Source: Planctomycetota bacterium
GTDB lineage: Bacteria > Planctomycetota > Planctomycetia > Gemmatales > Gemmataceae
NCBI GenBank assembly: GCA_018970845.1
Contig: JAGWVO010000181.1
Span: forward strand, 1 to 7,263
Length of the DNA: 7,263 nucleotides
Reading direction: 5' to 3'
Positions 1 to 7,100 of the stretch are shown here, in pieces. Numbering within the stretch: position 1 is the stretch's first letter; every line of letters starts with the position of its first letter. A model generated the notes under the pieces. The model ran no database searches. It saw only the letters and a list, made by a program, of their open reading frames with translations, and was not told where the DNA came from. Both the position numbers and the translations under genes were made by a program.

Positions 1-356
1 CTCAGCGTCACAGGCAATTTGCTGCTGGCTGATGGTATCGTGACAGCAAAAGGCACGGAGCCAAATGTTTTTGGCGAAATCTTAGAGAAAGACCGGATCG
101 TTTGCGCGGCCTTGGATACAACAAAGCTCGTCGTCACTTCAGGCGCGGCGGCATAATTGGAGTTGCCTGCTTGATTGGCCGCCATCACCACTGTCCCGAC
201 ACCAGTGATGGTTACCTTGTTGCCCGAGATAGTCGCCGGGCCAGATTTCACACTTAGCGTCACGGGCAATTTGCTGCTGGCAGCGGGCAATGCGACAGCA
301 AAAGACGCGGCGCCAAAGACTTTGGGCGGAATTGAAGCGAATGCTCCGATGGTCTG
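1..356 (-). repeat. Tandem MBG-like Ig repeats, 252 bp period, one complete and one cut by the window edge
   Basis: The first unit covers residues 880-960 (114-356) and the second begins at residue 964 (104) and leaves the window. Both start QTI..F..I.PK.FG and contain SSKLPVTL exactly 84 residues apart. At DNA level a near-identical stretch lies near 4-60 and 256-312. The domain is of the MBG/bacterial Ig-like kind that usually forms stalks at the C-terminal end of surface proteins; the family name is a recollection from pattern. More copies beyond the left edge are likely. Confidence 0.8.
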
Positions 357-2993
357 AGGTAATTTTGAGGGTATATTAAAACTTTTTACAGAATAAAACT
401 CATCATGCTCGTAACCGTCTCCAATTTTGCCGTAATAGCGATTGCCAGATGCCAAAACTGTCCCGTCCTCCTTGAGAAAAAGGCTATGAATTTCACCGCA
501 GCTCATGCTGCGGACGCCAGTCATGACGAGAATCGGTACATTGCTACCATTCGTTGTTCCATTGCCCAATTGTCCCGACTCGTTTGCGCCACTCGCCCAC
601 AATGTTTTGTCTAACTTGAGATAAAAACTATGCGAAGATCCTGCAGCCATATCGATAGCGCCACCCATGACTTTGGTGGGCTCATTGACTGAACGGTAGC
701 TACCAATGCCAAGCTCGCCACTTGAGTTTCGTCCTGTAGCCCACACACTCCCATCCGTCTTAAGAAAAAGGCTGTGATCTCCGGCGTGAGGACGGGACAA
801 GGCTTTTACATCTTTCATGATGAATACCGGAACCTTGCGATTAATGAGGGTGCCATCTCCAAGCTGGCCTTCTTCATTCAGCCCTGCACCCCAAAGAGAG
901 CCATCATTTTTAAGGAAAAAACTGTGGTGGTCGCCTGCCGCGATGGCCTTCACGCCATCCATGACCCAAACCGGATTAGTTTGGCCTTCGTTCGATCCAA
1001 TCCCCAGCTGACCGGCCCAGTTCTCTCCCGCGGCCCAAACCGATCCGTCATTTTTTAAAAACAGGCTGTGACGAACACCGGAAGCAATTGCTTTGACATC
1101 TGTTGTCAACTTAACAGGATTCGCAACTACGGCTAATTGCGCGCGATAATCTTGGTACAAATAATCATAGTCATCCGAAACTTGCGTTCCCAGCGGAATC
1201 CCTGATAGCCAAACAGAACCATCTGTTTTCAAAAACAAGCTATGATCTTCACCAGTCGCAACCGCTTGGACATTGGTCAAAACCTGTACAGGATTTGATC
1301 GACTTTCAAATGTACCATCGCCAAGCGCGCCAACAAAATTGTCACCAACAGCCCAAGCTGAGCCGTCATCTTTGAGAATCAAACTATGATGCGGACCCGC
1401 ATCTACAGCTTTGGCCCCCGTCATCACCACTACCGGATTAGCAAGCATCGGCGGATCAGAAGAACCTAGAGCCCCGCTTTCATTATAGCCTTGAGCCCAA
1501 ATGGAACCATCGTTCTTAAGGAACAAAAGATGATCGGCACCGGCCGAGACAGACTGCACATCACTCATGATTTGGACAGGCTCGATGCCTTGAATGCCTA
1601 TCCCTCGATCTCCAGCCAAAAACAAATCACCCTCATTGGTTACAATTGCGCTAAAGTCATCACCCGCTGCCATGGCCATGACATTGGAAAAAACTTGAAT
1701 CGGGGTTGTTTGATATATCGTGGTTCCATCTCCCAACTGACCAGCCCAGTTTCCACCTACTGACCATAGTGAGCCATCCGATTTAAGATATAACCCATGA
1801 TCCATACCTGCGGCGACAGCTTTCACGCTAGACATGATTAGAATCGGAGTGCTTCTGGATTCAAATGAGCCATCCCCAATCTGCCCGGCCCAATTTTCGC
1901 CAGACGTCCATGCGGTGCCATCAGTTTTGAGAAAGATAGTAAAGGCCCCGCCCGCTGACATGGCCTGAACTCCGCTCATCACCTTTACAGGCAATGTGCG
2001 GGTACGATTTGTCCCATCTCCAAGCTGTCCATCTTCATTGTGCCCACACGCCCACAAAGTTCCATCTGTCTTGAGAAACAGGCTGTGCTCATCACCTGCT
2101 GAAATGGCAAAAACATTGCTCATCACTTGAACAGGGATGACCTTGTCGGTCTGGGTTCCATCGCCCAACTGCCCAGCCCAGTTTTCACCTGTTGCCCACA
2201 CCGTGCCGTTCTTCTTCAGCATCAAGGTATAACCGTCGCCCGCCGAGATTGCCTTAACTTCCGACATGATCAGCCGTGGTGTGTAGGCTGTGATTCTTGT
2301 GCCGTCGCCTAATTGGCCATCTTCATTATCACCCACTGCCCAAACGCGGCCTTCGGGGTCTAAGTAAAAACTAGAATCTCCCCCGGCTGATATCGCCTTC
2401 GGCGTTTTTGGATCCATACCAAATGCGACCTCATGTCCGTCATTATAACCGTCTCGATCCGTGTCCGACACAATAGGATTGATGCCCATCCTTAGCTCGG
2501 CCGCCAAAACAAGGCCGTCTTCGTCATAATCCCCCAAAAGGTCCAAGCGAGTTTTGAAATCCGGTAATTTAAGATCTTGAATCTGCCTGCCATCAGCAAC
2601 CCCATTGCGGTCAAGATCCCATAGGCTGTCATACAAAACAAAAGTTCCAGAGCCGAGTAGTTGATTGCCCTCTCGAATCGTGAATTGGCCTCCATAAGGC
2701 GTCGTCAGTGTCAGGCTTACATCTTCCCCGAAATCATGATTTGTCAGAATTTTGGCGCTGGCATTCCAGCTGTATTTTTTGACTCCGGATTCTTCCGTAT
2801 CAATGAAGACAAACTCATTTTCATTTCTGAAAAGGTAACATTCGTAATCATTCCCATTGCCCCAATAAGCTACCATTACCTTGCCAGCTAGTGATGAAGG
2901 GAATTGTAAGCCCTCAATTGCTTTCAATGTGTTAGCCGAGAGCAACAACAAAACGCAAAGGAGCAACTTGTACGAAGAGGACATGATTTTCAT
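1..2993 (-). CDS. Secreted RCC1-repeat protein with TSP3-like calcium motifs and MBG-like Ig repeats (3' partial)
   Basis: The start is ATG at 2993-2991. The frame stays open for 997 codons to the left edge, so the C-terminus is missing. This start gives a textbook signal peptide (residues 1-25: MKI, a Leu-rich core, likely cleavage after LKA). A second ATG at 2984 would give a slightly shorter one. No clear Shine-Dalgarno sequence precedes either. Domains: unassigned beta-rich domain (27-122), TSP3/EF-hand-like calcium motifs (126-196), 14 RCC1 repeats (199-872) with the core pattern AISAG..HSLFLK.DG..WA.G.N..GQLGDGT....PV.VM, then 84-residue MBG-like repeats from 880 onward. RCC1 repeats form seven-bladed propellers; in eukaryotic RCC1 they act in Ran nucleotide exchange, but in exported bacterial proteins like this they are more likely a binding scaffold. 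I infer an extracellular binding or structural role, with no catalytic motif. Only four cysteines are present (13, 52, 316, 832). It is probably co-transcribed with the upstream lectin-domain gene. Confidence 0.9.
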   Translation of the reverse strand, partial: MKIMSSSYKLLLCVLLLLSANTLKAIEGLQFPSSLAGKVMVAYWGNGNDYECYLFRNENEFVFIDTEESGVKKYSWNASAKILTNHDFGEDVSLTLTTPYGGQFTIREGNQLLGSGTFVLYDSLWDLDRNGVADGRQIQDLKLPDFKTRLDLLGDYDEDGLVLAAELRMGINPIVSDTDRDGYNDGHEVAFGMDPKTPKAISAGGDSSFYLDPEGRVWAVGDNEDGQLGDGTRITAYTPRLIMSEVKAISAGDGYTLMLKKNGTVWATGENWAGQLGDGTQTDKVIPVQVMSNVFAISAGDEHSLFLKTDGTLWACGHNEDGQLGDGTNRTRTLPVKVMSGVQAMSAGGAFTIFLKTDGTAWTSGENWAGQIGDGSFESRSTPILIMSSVKAVAAGMDHGLYLKSDGSLWSVGGNWAGQLGDGTTIYQTTPIQVFSNVMAMAAGDDFSAIVTNEGDLFLAGDRGIGIQGIEPVQIMSDVQSVSAGADHLLFLKNDGSIWAQGYNESGALGSSDPPMLANPVVVMTGAKAVDAGPHHSLILKDDGSAWAVGDNFVGALGDGTFESRSNPVQVLTNVQAVATGEDHSLFLKTDGSVWLSGIPLGTQVSDDYDYLYQDYRAQLAVVANPVKLTTDVKAIASGVRHSLFLKNDGSVWAAGENWAGQLGIGSNEGQTNPVWVMDGVKAIAAGDHHSFFLKNDGSLWGAGLNEEGQLGDGTLINRKVPVFIMKDVKALSRPHAGDHSLFLKTDGSVWATGRNSSGELGIGSYRSVNEPTKVMGGAIDMAAGSSHSFYLKLDKTLWASGANESGQLGNGTTNGSNVPILVMTGVRSMSCGEIHSLFLKEDGTVLASGNRYYGKIGDGYEHDEFYSVKSFNIPSKLPQTIGAFASIPPKVFGAASFAVALPAASSKLPVTLSVKSGPATISGNKVTITGVGTVVMAANQAGNSNYAAAPEVTTSFVVSKAAQTIRSFSKISPKTFGSVPFAVTIPSASSKLPVTL
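378..2399 (-). repeat. Array of 14 RCC1 repeats, about 48 residues (144 bp) each
   Basis: Counting on the AGxxHSLFLK and GQLGDGT landmarks, repeats begin near residues 199, 247, 295, 343, 391, 439, 480, 528, 576, 634, 682, 730, 780 and 828. Most are 48 residues. Repeat 6 is short (about 41 residues) and lacks the GQLGDGT core; repeat 9 is long (about 58) with an insert at 601-621 in place of that core; repeat 12 carries an extra RPH at 734-736. Fourteen repeats equals two seven-bladed propellers. The region is coding throughout with no stop or frameshift. Confidence 0.9.
2406..2618 (-). other. TSP3/EF-hand-like calcium-binding linker in the RCC1-repeat protein
   Basis: Three aspartate-rich motifs sit at residues 126-137 (DLDRNGVADGRQ), 155-166 (DYDEDGLVLAAE) and 177-188 (DTDRDGYNDGHE). 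They follow the DxDxDGxxDxxE pattern of thrombospondin type 3-like bacterial repeats, and the last is followed by the usual G-DP-K ending. The first two are less regular. The family binds calcium and stiffens the link between domains, which fits its position between the N-terminal domain and the first RCC1 propeller. Confidence 0.75.
2628..2915 (-). other. N-terminal beta-rich domain of the RCC1-repeat protein, family unassigned
   Basis: Mature residues 27-122 alternate hydrophobic and polar residues, with the pattern LAGK...Y.......Y.F.....F.F......G...Y.W...A.I and an ending GSGTFVLYD. This looks like a compact beta-barrel or sandwich. It recalls small LAGK...YTF...GTYTY domains that precede repeats in other environmental bacterial exported proteins, but that is from memory and I cannot name the family with confidence. 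It contains a single cysteine (52). Confidence 0.45.
2919..2993 (-). other. Signal peptide of the RCC1-repeat protein
   Basis: Residues 1-25 have a short basic N-region (Lys2, Lys9), a hydrophobic core LLLCVLLLLSA and an A-x-A-like end at TLKA followed by IEG. The most likely signal peptidase I cleavage is after Ala25. The core does contain a cysteine (Cys13), but it is inside the hydrophobic stretch and not in a lipobox followed by the mature protein, so a lipoprotein is less likely. This predicts Sec-dependent export. Confidence 0.85.
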
Positions 2994-3027
2994 GGCTGTG
3001 AATGTCTGTGGAGAGCTAGGGTTCGTG
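2994..3027 (-). other. 34-base gap between the two genes
   Basis: Between the TGA of the lectin-domain gene and the ATG of the RCC1 gene I see no hairpin with a T run, no recognisable -10/-35 pair and no purine-rich Shine-Dalgarno at the usual distance. The short gap on the same strand supports co-transcription. Lack of a clear ribosome binding site may mean leaderless-like or A/U-dependent initiation, or coupling to the upstream gene. Confidence 0.6.
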
Positions 3028-4122
3028 TCATGGCACCGTGAGTTCGACCACACCAGACGACTCGGCGCCAAGGATGTACCCCCCACCCAACAGCGGAGAT
3101 CCATCGTAGGTTTCTAGGCCTGGTCTCAATAAAAGACCCTGATAAGTTGCGGCCTTGGTTGCCTTCCCGTTGATGGTTCTTGGAGCGGTGCCGCTGATGT
3201 CTCCGGTGATGGGATTGACCTTAAAGGTGAATCCCTTCGGCATATAATCCCATGTCGGCTTGTTGCTGGAAGGCCAGCTTCCCCACAAATCCAGAGGCTC
3301 TTCGAGCACGATGGAGTCAGGATCGACTTGGAATGTGAACCCATCCACTCCCTCAGGCAAAGCGCTTTGCCCTTTGGTGTAATTCCAAACCTGACCGTAA
3401 ACACTCAATTTTTCGGCAAAGCCCTCTTTGAATATCCTCGCTCTGGACTGGGGCAGTCGCACCCATACCCACTCGTAAGGTGAGGCAAGGTGGTATTGCC
3501 CTTCCTCAGGATCTGTTTGCACCTGCGCAACCCCATGCAGAAGGCCTTTCACGGCGGCCAGCGGTAATGAAGCCTGAGCCAAAAGATCCCCGTATTCATC
3601 CTTCACCAAACGACTCGAGCCCGTGACCGTGCTGCCATCCGCCATGCGCCCGGCAAAAGTTAGGGTTCCGTTTGTGCTGATTTTTATTTTGGTGAAACCG
3701 TGACCAAAATCGATCCCCGAAAGCAACTGGCTGATGAGCAGACTATTGATCTGCTTTCCGGCCAGGGTGCAGTTATTGGTGCCACCGGTGCCCGTATAGG
3801 CAACCGGATAACAAACAAACTCGCTGCTTGTCTCATCACTCCATCTGATGCTCGCCGCTACCTGAAACTCGGTTTCGGTCATTGGCTCGATAGAAAGGTC
3901 AACAAAAACCCCAGATATCGTTTTGCTGCTTACGGAAATTTCAGCGGCTCCATAAGCATCAAACTTTCCACGAATGCTGATTCTGCTCCCAAGGATCACC
4001 ATCGACCCAGTGAAGGCACCGTCCTTTGCCAGCTTCATCGACAACTGACCATTGCGATTCATCGCTTCCTGCGCTCCTTCAAAATATTCGGCATTGAAGT
4101 TGCCGATATATTCGCCGGTCAT
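3028..4122 (-). other. Beta-rich C-terminal region of the lectin-domain protein, family unassigned
   Basis: Residues 1030-1393 contain two related-looking beta segments: MTGEYIGNF...LSMKLAKDGAFTGSM...IRGKFDAYG (from 1030) and FTKIKISTNGTLTFAGRMADG (from 1172). These suggest stacked strands of the form K.....G..TG......G. A Trp/Pro-rich stretch follows (1246-1330), then TAPRTINGKATKAATYQGLLL and a final GGGYILGAESSGVVELTVP. Cys1133 and Cys1147 could pair. Similar closing segments are, from memory, common at the ends of large exported proteins of Verrucomicrobiota, but no sorting signal I know is present. Confidence 0.45.
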
Positions 4123-7100
4123 GTTTTGAAGATCCAGCACTGCAAATGATACTGTAACCTCATTTGCGGCCTTGTAGTCTTCATCTCCTGGCTGATTGGC
4201 AGCCAGTACGACGATTCCAGCTCCCGTCAAACGAACCCTGTTTCCCTCAACTTTCGCCGGACCCGATTTGACACTAACCACAACTGGCAAACCGCTGCTT
4301 GCTGCTGGAAGATTGATCAAGAATGAAGAACCGCCGTAAACCTTGTTTGAAATTGAATCAAAAGAACCGATATAATTACCAAGCTTTTCGGGTATGCTTG
4401 CCGAGTTGTTGGGATCACTGCCTCTTTGAATCTCTTTGGCATCCGAATGCCCGTCGTCATCCGTGTCCGATGCATTGGGATTTGTAATATAAATCGCGAG
4501 CTCTTCGTAATTCGTGAGACCGTCTCCATCGGTGTCGGCATAGTCGGGCTCGAAGTTGGCCTGAACCGATTTGCTTGAATCCATTTGCAAATTCAAGGGA
4601 CTGGAAGTGCCAGAGGCATCACCGAACCAGCCTGTAAAAACATAACCATTATAAGCTACCGGCGTAAGAGTCACGATGGAGCGAAGTGGGGCATATCCTT
4701 CGTAGTAATTGTACCAATAGTTGCCCCACCCATTCCCATAATCAAGACCTGTGGCTTCAATGTTGCCGCCGCCATTGCTGGAAAAACTCACATAAACTTG
4801 CGGATAGCTGCCGCTGTCGTTGGGGTTGGAGCCCCATTGTATTTCTTCAGCGTCAGCGTAACCATCGCTGTCGGTGTCAAAATTTTCCACTTGAGAATGC
4901 TCAAGTAAGTAGGCAGTTCTAAACGAATCCCCCACATCGTTCCATTCGCCATTTGAATGCACCCCAGGAAGATTTCTGTATAAAATCGCGAAATCTTCAC
5001 CATACATATCATTGGGTTCGCCGGGATACCAATTCGTTGAGCTTAATGGGCTGCCATCTATCCATTTCCAGCTTCCTTCTTGTGCTTCATCGGTAAGCCC
5101 AATCCACATATCAGGCCAATAATCATACCCCCCCAAGTAAGCATTCGCTTGATCAATCTTCTCCTGCGTATCCAACACCGCGAGCCTACCACCACGGGCC
5201 TCGGCATCGGCTTTGGCTTCGTGCCAGGTGAAGGAGCCTTCAATGATTTGGAAAGTGCTTTGTTTTTCTTTCAGGCCCTCATAAACAATCCAATTTCCGT
5301 CATTCGAATTGATAACGCCCCATGCATGACTGGATCCAAATTCCGTGCTCACGAGCAAGTGTCCGGTCTTTTCATCAAGTGCCACATAAGAGCCGAACTC
5401 GCCAGGAATCTGGGAGCTGTTGGGGATGGTCTCACGATAGCGAAGAGCGCCATTGGCTGAGTTTATGTCAAAAATCACAACACATCCTTTGGATGAGTCG
5501 CGGCAATCCGCGTTTGGCGAACTCACGATCAGGAAACCATCGCCAAGCAGAAGATTAGTTGAAGAAAATTTTGAACCACCGCTGTAGATCCTAAGATCTA
5601 CAGAAGTTTCATTCCAAGTCCCATCATCAAGGCTAAAAATTCTCAGATAATCATCATCGATTGCATAAATCTTATTTCCGTCGAACGCAAACCGATGATT
5701 TGAGTGCTGATTTCCAGATTCGTTAATACTTGAAAAGTCATTGTATGAAAATTGGAAAGTTAGCTGTGGGCCGCCATGATGCTGAATATTCCCATCGGTA
5801 ACATTGTAAATATCGATTTTTGTCGCTTGAGCAGCAGGGGCGGATGACGATTCCGTTCTAGAAACAATGAAAGCATCGCCTGAAGGACTCCTCGCAAATT
5901 CAATTAATTTATTATAACCATCAGTCCACGTCTGATAAAATTCCCCGTTCTCACGAAAAATATGAACCTTGTTTTGTGTCCCGAAATCAGACCATCCCGA
6001 CGAGCTCAATATTGAAAATCCATTTACCGCAAGAACGTAGCCCCCAATGTAAGTTGCTGTTTGAGCATCCCTATCAAGACGATGCTCAAACTGTGGATTT
6101 TGACGGTCTTGGATATTGTATTGATAGCCACGCCCATCATGTATCCCACTGATCCATGTGATCGGATCGCCTGTAACGAGGCGATCTCCAATCAATGACA
6201 TCTGCGCGCCAAACGCCGGCCAATCATGACTCGTATCAGGTGATGCAATTGACGATTGGTAGGTCAGTTTCCCTTCACTGAAATTGAACAAGTGAATATT
6301 CCCGTTGCCGGATGACTCCCATGCGGCAAGTGTATGGCCCTCCAATTGAATTTCTTTGGCGTTTGATATGTTTCCAAAACTGCTCGGCTTTGTAATGGAT
6401 TTGATTTTCAAGCCGTAGGCTTGTGATTCAGTTTTTACATTCGGATCGGAGGAGTTGTTAACTTCAAATCCATCGCCTAAAAAGTCACCATCGCTGTCCG
6501 GATTTTTCGGATCTGACCCATAAGTGACGATTTCATCATAATTGCTCAGGCCATCGCTATCGGCGTCCGCGATATCCTGTTCAAAGGTTGCGCCAATGAC
6601 CTTGTCGGCATCCATCGTGAGCGACAACGGATTATCAGTGCCTGAGGCATCACCCGTCCAGCCGCTGAAGATGTAACCTGCGTTTGGAGTCGCGGTGATC
6701 GTGGCAGTAGCTCCGGGCTCATATTCGCCCGAACCGGTGATGGCGCCATTGAGAACGGGGGAAGTGTTGAGTGTATGCAATAACGGGTCCTCAAGCACAT
6801 ATCGAAGGCCCCAGCCAGATGGCATATCATGCCAACCTTTATGTAAAGAAGTGTAATCATACCCAGCGTGGTCCTCGCTGCCCTCGAGGTCTGGCTGGCC
6901 TTGAGCCCATCTGTTGGCTGTGACTATTTGACCATTAATCCATCTCCAATCACCCTCATTAGCTTCATCGGTGAGTCCTACCCATGTGCCTAAAAATCCG
7001 CTTTCCGCTATTAATTTATCAACAATTTGAATTTTTTCCTCAGTATCCAACACCGCAAGCCTGCCGCCGCGGGACTCGGCGTCGGCTTTGGCTTCATGCC

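Noticed and set aside
734..827. Possible frameshift in RCC1 repeat 12, where the usual AIAAGDHHS reads ALSRPHAGDHS
   Set aside because: The frame stays open and in register on both sides, and the change is a clean three-residue insertion (RPH), so it is an in-frame insertion and not a broken gene.
774..1763. Several plus-strand open frames across the RCC1 array
   Set aside because: They recur because the 144-base repeat gives similar open antisense frames in successive units; their protein sequences look like antisense readings of the RCC1 pattern.
378..2399. The regular 144-base periodicity as a possible CRISPR or noncoding satellite array
   Set aside because: The units are coding RCC1 repeats with divergence concentrated at tolerant positions; there are no short identical repeats with unique spacers.
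2492..2695. Minus-strand 67-codon open frame with a hydrophobic stretch resembling a membrane segment
   Set aside because: It is another frame of the same strand inside the RCC1 gene, overlapping its N-terminal domain and calcium motifs, and has no independent support.
2994..3027. Possible terminator or promoter between the genes
   Set aside because: The 34 bases contain no inverted repeat with a T run and no convincing -35/-10 pair.
3700..4149. Plus-strand open frame of 149 codons
   Set aside because: It lies wholly antisense to the beta-rich C-terminal region and MBG-like domain of the lectin-domain gene, has no recognisable domain, and the minus-strand reading has clear domain structure throughout.
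5080..5460. Plus-strand open frame of 126 codons
   Set aside because: Antisense to CTLD2 and the end of the propeller; no domain or ribosome binding site supports it.
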